A stretch of DNA of 64,000 nucleotides from Acholoe squamosa (Eukaryota > Annelida > Polychaeta > Phyllodocida > Polynoidae). Positions 45,815 to 55,797 of the stretch are shown here, one piece after another. The notes beneath the pieces were generated by a model. The model did no database searches. It was not told the origin of the DNA and saw only the letters and a program-made list of their open reading frames with translations. The stretch lies in assembly GCA_949317995.1 (NCBI GenBank), contig OX439044.1, forward strand, positions 52,718,166-52,782,165, in the 5' to 3' direction. The translations under genes and the position numbers were made by a program. Each line of letters opens with the position of its first letter. Within the stretch, counting starts at the first letter, position 1.

Positions 45815-47360
45815 CCTTTTGTTACTTTTGCCACAGAACTACCATATAGGGCACTGTCAATCCAAAGCCAATTTAATCTGTTGGAGGTTTGCACTAGAAG
45901 GATCATTAAGCCTCATTGCCTTTTATTGAAGAGGCTTATCCTTACCTCTATTACAAACTGATTGACTAATTATCGAGAATGTGAGAATGTGCTCCCCTGT
46001 TATTTGGTGTGAGCCCCATGGGGCATCCTTCAAACTATAAATCAGATCCATTCAAACTATTTCTACTCAACTCTTTGGTTTTGTGTGAACCACAATTTCA
46101 TTCCACAAATTCCTATTAAGTGATTTAGTGGCTATCCATATGCAGTCACTTATAGAGACTAAGAGACCAATGGTGTGCCTCTAGCAGGTGAATCTATTTC
46201 TTTTTTCCCCTAGGCAATCTAAATTCAAAATAAAAATGTAAGGATTCAACCAAAGACTATAGAAATGGATGAAATCAAGTGTTTAACATCAACCAAAATA
46301 AAAATATTTGTCTCGTAGATACTGAGTAACAATGACACGTTAATAACATTTGCCTTAGTCCCGGGGCCACTTTATTCAAAGAACAAGTGAAAAAGGAAAA
46401 GATTCAACCATCCATGGCGGTCTTGGGAGACAATATTGGCGACCAAGCCAAGATGGTGGGTTATATATGAAGTACCCCTGGTGAGTGTTGGGTGAACTAA
46501 TACCACACTGAAAACCCTCCAGATCTTTAAACTCGTCAGATTGAGGACCTATGGTCATCAGAAGAGGTACAGAGAGAGGGCAGCACCTTACAGGTAGTGA
46601 AATCCCTTAGTCTACATCTCCCCAGTATGAGTCTATGGTATTCTGTTGACAATATGTAACAAATACACAAGGTGGTAGGTATGTACCACTCATGTTTGAT
46701 GATTAGGCCTTCAGTTTTCAACTGAAGGTCTTCACCGATGAGGACTTTAGGTGCTCAAGTTGACGATACCCAAATCTACAGCTTTGGGTAGTCAGATTGA
46801 GGACCCAAGGTAGTCAGCACCAAGGTTGTCACTCTAACAACATTATGTAATCAGTTTGACTACCTTGGATGAGTGTGTTGACCTAAACCCATCAGGTATA
46901 CTACCCTGGGTGCTCAATCTGATGACCCTAGGTTGTAGATTTGGGTATCGTCAGTCTGACGACCTTGGGGCTTTCAGTGCAACACATAATACAATTTAGT
47001 TAAGTATCTGTCTCTAAAATATATAACAATATTCTGTCACATAATATTGTGCACGAAAATTTATATCAGAAACATTTAATACATCTGAATATATGGGGAA
47101 TCATAATGAGCTTAATCACCCAATTGGGGCTTGTTAAATAGAATGGGTTAGTGCCCAACAATAACATTCTTTTCCAGAGTAGTATTCATGTACAGTTGAC
47201 ATGCAAAACAACCCTGGGCTGCAGCATGTACCCTCACATGGAGTGTCATGGCCATGCCCTATGAGTAGCTTCTCAATTATTCAATTTGAGAGAGATTTGA
47301 CTCAATTAATATTTCCCACATGCAGCAGGATAACAACCTCGTACGGGGTACGTGAGTAAG
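45815..47360 (+). repeat. dispersed repeat R2, copy A, with an insertion
   Basis: Matches 54765-55255 in order: CCTCATTGCCTTTTATTG, TCTAGCAGGTGA, CAACCAAAGACTATAGA, GATGGATGAAATCAAGT, then TGGGGAATCAT, AATAGAATGG(G/A)TTAGTG, CAACAATAACAT and TCAATTATTCAATTT. About 760 bp between the two halves (46311-47070) is absent from the 55-kb copy and holds a CACTA-like insertion. A small third piece is at 48195-48275. No coding frame is conserved. Confidence 0.7.
46506..46979. mobile_element. CACTA-like MITE inserted in repeat R2
   Basis: The ends are CACTGAAAACCC and, reversed, CACTGAAAGCCCC, with CA on both flanks. Subterminal copies of GTCAGATTGAGGACC and its complement, and an inverted pair around GATACCCAAATCTACA / TGTAGATTTGGGTATC, give the same end-plus-repeated-motif plan as 5492-8364. 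No coding capacity. Confidence 0.65.
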
Positions 47361-48190
47361 GCCTGTATCTGGCCTGCTTTCTGCAAAATGGGCAAATGAA
47401 GCTTGGTTTTGGGATGTAGGTCATGTCCTCAACCATCTTAAAATTAATATCAATATTAATATCATGTTGGTGTCATGTGAAGCACTTGACCATGAACGTG
47501 ATAGGTCAAGGAGCAATATAATTTTCTCAGGGTGACAGCACAGTCCTTAACACAAATGATACCGTTTGCTGCACACATGACAGTTGGACATTATAGCCAC
47601 TAGAGAAAAGGATTCAAGGACCCTAAAATCAAACGTTAATTGTGTCCTTAAAAGTCATTTTGAGGTCTTATAATTAAGTCGGTCATAATGCCACCAGTGA
47701 TTGGCCTAGCTGGCGGTTCTGATCACAGCACACCTTGGCCCCTTTTGTCTATACTAAAGTTCCAAACTGCTTCCATCAATGTTACTTAGATAAGATAGAC
47801 CAATTAAGCTTTAATTGACTGAAATGTGATTATGGCAGTGAAATTTCCCTGCTATTTAAATAGGTGTGTCCCATAGCTAACCTTCAGGGTAAATCAATCT
47901 TTTCCCAAAAGGAATGAAAAGGAGGTGGATAGGAAGCAGAGGAATTCTAAGAGACCTTCTGGTAATACCAATTTGGGCAAAAACAGGTTTTTGATTTCTG
48001 CATAATTTTATTTATGCCATATACTTTTAAGCTTTCTCATTGCATGAGATGAGAGCCAGCAAGAGTAAGGCCAGTTATCTTTAAGGGGTCATGATATGGA
48101 ACCGCCAGGATTGCTCTTACCTGGGGGTCTTGCCAAAAAAGAAAAAAAAGAAAAGAGAGTTGTGTACAACTAAGAGGTTTCCACACCTTT
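47361..48190. other. gene-free stretch
   Basis: Contains a small palindrome-rich patch (AATTAATATCAATATTAAT near 47441) but no recognised gene or element. Confidence 0.4.
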
Positions 48191-48194
48191 TTGT

Positions 48195-48275
48195 TTCTCT
48201 TACCACATAACTGAACCTTATAGGGCACTGTCAACCCAAAGCAAGTTTTATCTGTTGGAGCTTTGCACTAGAAAG
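48195..48275 (+). repeat. dispersed repeat R2, fragment
   Basis: Shares ATAGGGCACTGTCAA, CCAAAGC, ATCTGTTGGAG and TTTGCACTAGAA with 45846-45900. Confidence 0.65.
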
Positions 48276-48539
48276 CAGTGTGTGGTCTAACGCAGAGCTG
48301 TGATAGGGTCGCCGGTCGACCCAGCACCCGCATCTGAGATAAGAAAAGATAAGCACTTCTTGATACCTGCATTGGGGCTCCCTACTAGTGGCCACTGGGT
48401 TACCCAGTATGGATTTATCTTAAAGGGGCCCTAGAATGGTAATGCATGCCATTAAAAATGGTTAAGGCTAGGGAACAGCCCTAAGATACCTATGGTCAAC
48501 TGTGTTCTATGTGCTATGCTAAACTATGCTATAACTAAA

Positions 48540-48800
48540 TGCTGACAAATAGTGAGTAATTACTGACATATATATATGTCAATATATTGATTAATTGCTG
48601 AGAAATGTTAACTAGATACTAACATAATTATATGGACTAATTTCTGACAAATAGTGAGTAATTACTGATATAAATTGACTAATTACTGACAAATAGTGCA
48701 TTATTGCTGCCATATTTTGACTAATTACTGACAAATAGTAAGTAATTACTAGCATAATTAATAATTATATTGACTAACTGCTGACAAATAGTGAGTCAGC
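48540..48800 (-). repeat. TCAG satellite, block 2 (inverted)
   Basis: Tandem TGACAAATAGTGAGTAATTAC units, complementary in orientation to block 1 and to most of 49.5-53.7 kb. Confidence 0.88.
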
Positions 48801-48809
48801 TATCTTTAA

Positions 48810-48945
48810 AGATTTATGTGTATATCATGCCATCTCTAAAGGGTTAAGTGTGTATCAGTGCATCATGCCATCTCTAAAGGGTTAAGACTGTAACTGTGTG
48901 TCAGTGCATCATGCCATCTCTAAAGGGTTACACCATAGTGACAGT
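48810..48945 (-). repeat. short array related to the 38-bp satellite (inverted)
   Basis: Three units of CATCATGCCATCTCTAAAGGGTTA. On the minus strand they read TTAACCCTTTAGAGATGG..ATGATGCA, clearly kin to the 17.1-18.8 kb satellite. On that strand the order is this array, then the TCAG satellite, the same order as at 17.1-19.1 kb. Confidence 0.75.
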
Positions 48946-49079
48946 ATGTCCAAGTCATCAATGGTTAAGCCTATGGAAAATGCACCCATTATGGCTCACA
49001 TGTTTCATTGGTGAATAACTCCTCTCCTGGCGAGTTAAACTAGGTTGGTATAATAGACTCTACACATTTTTATTAGCCA

Positions 49080-49445
49080 AGAGACCCTTGGATCACCTGT
49101 CATTTTATTCCATAAGGTCAGCGTGATGCTCCAATGCATTTATTTGTCCATAAAAGATCGCTAAGTTGGTGTAATAGATTAAAAGTATCGATAACTTTGT
49201 TCCCATTGTGCAGATTTGAAAATAAAGACCGCCAAAACTGCCAATTCTTGGACCTCTCTGCCAGTGCCTGGACTGGCATCTGCCCCCACATCCCAAAAAA
49301 GCCTATATTTTGATCCATTCCTTCCTCAAACCTTTTTCGCCGGTGACACTTAAAACAGATAGGTTTTGGCTGGAGGTAGGGCGCAGGTGGACCGGGTCAG
49401 GCCAAAAGGCCGCTAGTTAAAAAAATTATTTCGCTTATTCTTTTC
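49080..49445. repeat. core repeat, copy 1
   Basis: About 360 bp nearly matching 51945-52310: AACTTTGTTCCCATTGTGCAG, CTTGGACCTCTCTGCCAG, AAAACAGATAGGTTTTGGCTG and a GGCC-hairpin (TCAGGCCAAAAGGCCGC). The second copy has an extra ~90 bp after AAAGTCCGCC. Both copies are followed by TCAG satellite, suggesting a [core + satellite] unit duplicated in direct orientation. Confidence 0.85.
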
Positions 49446-49529
49446 CGAAACAAATTTTTTCTGTGTTTTTACGGTACATGTATTGAGTTCAAGGCTATAA
49501 CAGGTTAGTATTACTGCTATGGTATGAAA

Positions 49530-49693
49530 GTAATTACTCATTATTTGTCAGCGGTTAATCAATATATGTTAGTAATTACTCACTACTTGTAAGCAACTAG
49601 TCAATATATATCAGTATTTACTCACAATTTGTCAGCAGTTAGTCCATATATGTCAGTAATTACTCACTATATATCAGCAATTAGTCAATATAT
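49530..49693 (+). repeat. TCAG satellite, block 3
   Basis: Units such as GTCAGTAATTACTCACTA and GTCAGCAATTAGTCAATA. The block is cut off at 49694 by the palindromic element and resumes at about 51688. Confidence 0.85.
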
Positions 49694-50489
49694 GTCATTA
49701 TCTAACTATCTGAGCCTCAGGAGTGCTTTTTTGCTCATAACCCCCGTGCGTTATGTAGCGTTTAATGTATGTTATGGGTACGCACGAGTGGGTTTATGGG
49801 TTAATAATCCACGAGCCCGAAGGGCGAGTGGATTATTAACCCATAAACCCACGAGTGCGTACCCATAACATGCATTAAAGCGTTTATCGAACATATTTCT
49901 CCATTTTGTATTAATTTCTTACCTTATAACCCAAGAATTAATCCAGGAGAAGACATTTTGTAAGTGCATCCTATCCGCACGGTTTGCCAAGCCGTCGTGG
50001 CCATGTTGTCACTCTGTCCGACATAGCTCCACCTTTACACTCATTTTTCGGGTATAATCCAAGCATGTCAAGTCCCATACTTCTAGCAGCGCCAAATATA
50101 CGATCTCTAGTTGGTGTTCGCCTACATTTTGTATCCATTTTCTTCGAAATAAATAAGAATCCATTGATTTTCCATAGCGATACGTTTCGCCACCCGCCTC
50201 CACCATGCTCGGCTTCGTGTTGACAGTGTGGAAAGGTCCCGTATGTAGGTCAGCCGGTCGGACGACGGGGCGGGTCCCGACTCGTATCGATGTGGAAAAT
50301 CAATGGATTCTTATTTATTTCGAAGAAAATGGAGGAATTTGGCATGGCATGTTCATCTAGGATATCTAAGGATGGTTCTGTGTTAATAACTCCACCAGGC
50401 TCCATATATTCTAGGCTATCGAGGTGTGTAAACTTCAGGTATGTCGGAAAACTTTTTCAAATCCTCCATGTGTATTGAGTTCTACCACC

Positions 50490-50562
50490 GGTCGGCTTGG
50501 TATAGTGGACAGCGAGCTCGCCTCCTGCCACAGCGGCCGGGGATCGATTCCCCGTTGAACCC
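50490..50562 (+). repeat. tRNA-like sequence in left arm
   Basis: Box A-like TTGGTATAGTGGACAGCGAG and box B-like GGGGATCGATTCCCCG, with an intervening CTCGCCTCCTGCCACAGCGG that resembles a tRNA-Gly(GCC) anticodon arm. The acceptor ends do not pair properly, so it is a tRNA-derived relic with possible pol III boxes. Confidence 0.6.
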
Positions 50563-50877
50563 AAACGGTTTTACCAGGAAATGTATGGAGGAGTTGACTT
50601 TGTATATTCCCCCAATTTATTAACATGTCCGGATTGAAACCAGCAGCTTCTTGAAGACGAAGAAAAGGTCTGAGAGTGCGTTATAGCTATATAACGCACG
50701 GGGGTTATGAGCAAAAAAGCACTGCTGAGGCTCAAATAGTTAGATAAATAGCTATAACGCACTCTCAGACCTTTTCTTCGTCTTCAAGAAGCTGCTGGTT
50801 TCAATCCGGACATGTTAATAAATTGGGGGAATATACAATGTCAACTCCTCCATACATTTCCTGTTAAAACCGTTTAG

Positions 50878-50950
50878 GTTCAACGGGGAATCGATCCCCG
50901 GCCGCTGTGGCAGGAGGCGAGCTCGCTGTCCACTATACCAAGCCGACCGG
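50878..50950 (-). repeat. tRNA-like sequence in right arm
   Basis: Inverted counterpart of the left-arm copy, with identical box regions. The boxes are the best conserved part of the arms by eye. Confidence 0.6.
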
Positions 50951-51687
50951 TGGTGGAAACGAATCTATATCCAGCATTTGAAAATTTTTTCCCACATACC
51001 TGATGTTTGCAGACCTCGTTAGCATAGATTTCAATGGAGCCTGGTGGAGTTATTCACAGGAAAATATTGTTAGATATCCTTTATGAACATGCCATGCCAA
51101 ATTCCTCCATTTCCTTCGAAATAAATAAGAATCCATTGATTTTCCATACCGATCCAACGCACACGGCCCGGTACACGGCCATTGCTTCTTGTTGACAGAG
51201 CGGGTAGGTGCCCGGATGTAAAAACTAGGTCAGCCACGCGTCGAGCAAGGAATGGCCGTATGAGGTGGGTGCCGACACGTATCGATGTGGAAAATCAATG
51301 GATTCTTATTTATTTCGAAGAAAATGGAGACAAAATGTATGCGAACACCAACTAGAGATCGTATATTTGGCGCTGCTAGAATAACAGGGCTTGACATCCT
51401 TGGATTATACCCGAAAATTCGTTGGAAATACGAGGGTTTGACGGGTGGACTAAAAACAATGGCTACGCTGGCTTGTCAAACCGTGCGGATCGGATGCACT
51501 TACAAAATGTCTTCTCATGGATTAAATCTTGGGTTATAAGGTAAGAAATTAATACAAAATGGAGAAATATGTTCGATAAACGCACTCGTGGGTTTATGGG
51601 TTAATAATCCACTCGCCCTTCGGGCTCGTGGATTATTAACCCATAAACCCACTCGTGCGTACCCATAACATACATTAAACGCTTAGT

Positions 51688-51770
51688 ATTTACTCACATT
51701 TTGTCACCAATAAGTCAATATATGTCAGTGCTTTGTCACTATTTGTCAGCAAATGTCAGCAAACACTGTA
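51688..51770 (+). repeat. TCAG satellite, block 4
   Basis: Continuation of the satellite on the right side of the palindrome (TTTACTCACATTTTGTCA, AATAAGTCAATATATGTCAG). Confidence 0.8.
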
Positions 51771-51854
51771 TATTATGTTTGATACACCCCTACAACATTG
51801 TATTTCGCCATGAAATAAATTATTTGTCTTTAAAATAGCACTAAGCATGTCAGT

Positions 51855-51915
51855 AACTGTACTATACTACCAAGATATTTGCCGTAACTATCTCGGTAGT
51901 ATAGTGTGTATCGGC
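51855..51915. repeat. inverted repeat around CTATACTACC
   Basis: ACTATACTACCAAGATATTTGCCG and CGGTAGTATAGTGTG..CGGCAAAG form overlapping inverted pairs. Possibly a small MITE. Confidence 0.45.
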
Positions 51916-51944
51916 AAAGTTCTAATAGCCTAAAAGACTTAATA

Positions 51945-52310
51945 GACTAAAAGTATTGATAACTTTGTTCCCATTGTGCAGATTTGAAAATAAAGTCCGC
52001 CATGACGTTCGCCAGCTCGAGCTACCCTTTATCTATAGGTCACACTATGGGAAACTCCTATTATTAAGGGAGATACGATTTATTTTGTAAAACTGCCAGT
52101 TCTTGGACCTCTCTGCCAGTGCCTGGACTGGCGTCTGTCCCCGCGTCCCAAAAAAGCCTATATTTCGATCCATTCCTTCCTCAAACCTGCCCTTTTTCGC
52201 TGGTGACACTTAAAACAGATAGGTTTTGGCTGGAGGTAGGGCGCAGGTGGACCGGCTCAGGCCGAAAAGGCCGCTAGTTAAAAAAAAATTTCGCTTATTC
52301 TTTTTGGAAA
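51945..52310. repeat. core repeat, copy 2
   Basis: Direct copy of 49080-49445 with ~90 extra bases (about 51990-52085) that contain GAGCTACCC and AAGGGAGATACG. A minus-strand frame that looks coding in copy 1 is shifted in this copy, so the core is probably non-coding. Confidence 0.85.
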
Positions 52311-52574
52311 CCGATTTTTTAGGGGGGCATGTCCTTTAGGGGGACGAAACACCCCAGATTGATACCAAACATTCCATATCCGCGCGTATTATTTGCATAA
52401 TTAGCATAATTATCCAGTATCTTGGTACTTTTCCGTATATATAGATGTGTGGCATTGCTCCCTTATAGAATTCATATGCTTGCAAGTATAAACTACTGAC
52501 ACCTATTTGGGGTTTTGAAAATTTGTCCCAGTCCAAAATTTTATTTCGGTTAATTTCATAACAACACTTAGTCT

Positions 52575-53705
52575 ACATATGTCAGTAACTACTCACAATT
52601 TGTCAGATATTAGTCAATATATGTCAGTAATTACTCGCCATTTATCAGCAATTAGTCAATTTATATTAGTAATTACTCACTATTTGTCAGTAATTAATCA
52701 ATATATGTCAGTACTTAGTCACTATATATATCAGCAATTACCAATACATGTCACTATTTACTCATAATCTGTCAGCAATTAGTCAATATATAACAGAGAA
52801 ATAGCCATTGATTAAATTGTGCATCCTGTCTTGACTGGTATTTGTCAAAATATGTCAGTATCTATGGACTATTGTTTTCTATTGTTTTCCATGTGTGTCG
52901 GCCATCTTGGTTTTCGGAAAAAAGCAGGGATCCAGGCCATATAATTATGGTGAATTTTGATCTTCAAAAGTTATCAGATGGATGTTAGTAATATATATAT
53001 AATTACTCGCCATTTATCAGCAATTAGTCAATATATGTTAGTAATTGTTCACTATTTGTCAGTAATTTATCAATATATGTCAGTAATTACTCACTATTTG
53101 TCAGCAATTATTCAATATAATTTATACTAGTAATTACTCACTCTTTGTCAGCAATTAATCAATATATGTCAGTATTTACTCACTATTTGTCAGCACACAG
53201 TCAATATGTGCCAGTTCTTAGTCATTATATAACAATACTTAGTCTACATTTGTCAGTAATTACTAACAATTTGTCAATATATGTCAGTAATTACTCACCA
53301 TTTATCAGCAATTAGTCAATATATGTTAGTAATTATTCACCATTTTTAGCAATTAGTCGAAATATGTCAGTATTTACTCACAATTTGTCAGCAATTAGTC
53401 AATATGCGTCAGTACTTAGTCATTCTATATCAGCAATTATCAATACATGTCAGCATTTACTCACAATCTGTCAACAATTAGTCAATATATAACAGAGAAA
53501 TAGCCATTGATTCCTCCTCCTGTGCATCCTGCCTTGACTGGTATTTGTCAAAATATGTCAGTATCTATGGACTATTTGTCAGCAATAAGTTAATATATGC
53601 TAGTAACTATTCACTATTAATTTTGTCAGCAATTAGTCTTTACATGATATTAGTTACTTACAATTTATCATCATTTAGTCAATATATGTTAGTAATTGCT
53701 CACTA
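52575..53705 (+). repeat. TCAG satellite, block 5 (main array)
   Basis: The largest array of the family, with two internal non-satellite spacers near 52800-52980 and 53500-53560 that themselves share ACAGAGAAATAGCCATTGATT and CTTGACTGGTATTTGTCA. The array therefore has a higher-order unit of about 700 bp. Confidence 0.88.
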
Positions 53706-54028
53706 TTGACGAATATATGACAAATTGTGAGTAATTACTGACATATATGGACTAAGTGTTGTTTTATAATGACTAAGCACTGGCATATATTGACTGATTG
53801 CTGACAAATAGTGAGTTATTACTGACACATATTGACTAATTGCTTACAAAGAGTGAGTAATTACTGACATATTGTAAAATTTCTGATAAATAGTGAGTAA
53901 TTACTGACATATATTTACTAATTGCTGACATATATTGACTAATTACTGACATATATTGACTAATTGCTGTTATATAGTGACTAAGTAGTAACATATATTG
54001 ACAAATTGCTGACAAATAGTGAGCAATT
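53706..54028 (-). repeat. TCAG satellite, block 6 (inverted)
   Basis: The orientation flips at about 53706; units now read TGACAAATAGTGAGTAATTAC. The whole 48.5-54.0 kb region is therefore bounded on both sides by inverted blocks. Confidence 0.88.
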
Positions 54029-54034
54029 ACTAAT

Positions 54035-54215
54035 CCGATCATAAGTACATAAATCTAGATGATACGACCGAGCAACTATTACAGCAATGCTGTATTTCTA
54101 TATCGAAATATAATATCCGATCATAAGTACATAAATCTAGATGATACGACCGTGCAGCTATTACAGCAATGCTGTATTTCTATATAGATATATATTAAAT
54201 GATCATAAATACAAA
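54035..54215. repeat. 82-bp tandem duplication
   Basis: CCGATCATAAGTACATAAATC followed by GATACGACCG and GCAATGCTGTATTTC occurs at 54035 and 54117, with a partial third at about 54199. Confidence 0.9.
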
Positions 54216-54764
54216 AATCTAGATTAAAGAGTCATGATAATGATCCTTGAGTCATGATAATGAGTATAGAGTCATGGTCGTCCTCGTTATTATTTCAAGG
54301 TGTAAATAGAAGATTGAGAGAGTTTTTTGTTTATGTGGGGAAGGCTTTGTGTACAATCTCAGGCACATCTCTGTTGCCAAAAGATGTTTTTGTTTACTAA
54401 ATCAAGTTGACCTAATGTAAATATTGCAGAGTTTCACACTGATGACTCTCTGCAACTCAATATCAGACAGGTTTGATATTTACAGTACAAGACCCTGCGA
54501 TCTGTGTGACTGCTGTGTTGTTATTTATATTTTGTTGTGTTTATGTTTATATATTGAACTCCCACCCAATCACAGAGTCTATGCAGGTACAGGTTAGTTG
54601 ATAAATATGGCACACAAGGAGAGAGATCACCCATAAAATAACCCTGAAATCTCATGTTTACAATTGTGAATCTCATGTTTACAATATAGGAATGCCAATA
54701 CCCTATACCTTAGGCATTATAGGGATAAAATTAGGTGAGAATGTACCAAAAAATCGCGTAGTGG

Positions 54765-55255
54765 AGCCTCACCTTAAGCCTCATTGCCTTTTATTGTAGA
54801 GGCTTATTCTCTTCTCTATTTTCAACTGAGATAACTAGCGTGTACTTCTAGCAGGTGAGTCCTTTTTTCCCATGGGCAATCTAGATTCAAAATACAAATG
54901 AAAGGATACAACCAAAGACTATAGAGATGGATGAAATCAAGTTTTTAACATTAACCAAAATAAAGAGAAACCTTTAATGCATCTGCATATGGGGAATCAT
55001 GGTGAGCTCAATTATCCCATTGGGACATGTTGAATAGAATGGATTAGTGATCAACAATAACATCTTTTTGTCCACAGCATTAATCGTGTACCATCTATAT
55101 GCAAAACAGCCCTACAGTATATGTACCTTTACAAAGAGTGTCCTGGCAATACCCCACGTGTAGCTTATCAATTATTCAATTTCAGAATGATTTAACTCAA
55201 TTAACATTTTCCATGCAGAGGAATAAAATGCCGTGTGTACGTTTGAACATTATTA
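54765..55255 (+). repeat. dispersed repeat R2, copy B (without insertion)
   Basis: Matches both halves of 45815-47360 with the 760-bp middle absent, so it marks the uninterrupted state of the repeat. Confidence 0.7.
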
Positions 55256-55543
55256 CATCTTGTGATCTGAAATCTCTCCTTAATTTAAATTGCACATAAT
55301 CATATATAACCTTGTGAAGGAATATTGATCTTCCCATCGCAATGGAATACTGCCTTATAATATGAATGCAACACCAGTATGAGCTGGAGTTGGCTGCTTT
55401 TCTGTATTAATGTTCCTGACTGTCAAATCCAGACATGGTTCGTTGGTAGTCCTTCACACATGTGTAATGGGACATCAGCACCTTGTTTGGCAAAACGTAT
55501 CATGGCACTCTTTGCAAAAGGGCACAGTGAGCTTTCATGGAAA

Positions 55544-55797
55544 TAAGGGTGTGGTCCTTTTTTAACAACAGTGGGGGGGGGGGGGCTGGTGGGTTTGGGG
55601 AAGGACAAAAAAATTTCAGACCCCTCTTAGGGGGGACAAAAAAGTTTTCGAATAAAAGAAAAGACAGAAAAATTTCAGACCCCTCCATGGGGTACAGAAA
55701 AATTTCAGACCCCTCCAAGGTGGGGACGGAAAATGTTTTGCCACACACATGCAGAATTTCACCACTCCGCTGTTGTTAAAAAATGACAACTCCCTAA
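55544..55797. mobile_element. MITE of the TAAGGGAG...AACAACAGGGG family, copy 2
   Basis: Left TAAGGGTGTGGTCCTTTTTT-AACAACAG and right (reversed) TTAGGGAGTTGTCATTTTTT-AACAACAG. The body has repeated TTTCAGACCCCTC units at about 30-50 bp spacing, matching the TTTCGACCCCC units of copy 1. Confidence 0.85.

Larger units (their letters stand above)
49757..51683. mobile_element. ~1.9-kb palindromic (foldback) element
   Basis: Arms of roughly 940 bp are inverted copies of each other. The outer ends are AGCGTTTAATGTATGTTATG and its complement. Each outer end carries a hairpin in which GGGTTAATAATCCAC folds on GTGGATTATTAACCC around CGAGCCCGAAGGGCGAG. Inward both arms share AAGACATTTTGTAAGTGCATCC, GAATCCATTGATTTTCCAT, GGCATGGCATGTTCAT and a tRNA-like sequence. 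The centre (50691-50749) is an inverted copy of the sequence just outside the left end (49694-49756). Arms are noticeably diverged, so it is not recent. It lies within TCAG satellite. No transposase is recognised. Confidence 0.8.

Noticed and set aside
49118-49440. Minus frame in the core repeat with a C-F-K-C-H-R-R-K-R stretch that looks coding
   Set aside because: The second copy of the core (51945-52310) carries a length change that shifts the frame, so coding is not conserved between copies.
50490-50562. Functional tRNA gene
   Set aside because: Boxes A and B are good, but the acceptor ends do not pair and the anticodon arm has extra bases; it is a tRNA-derived repeat.
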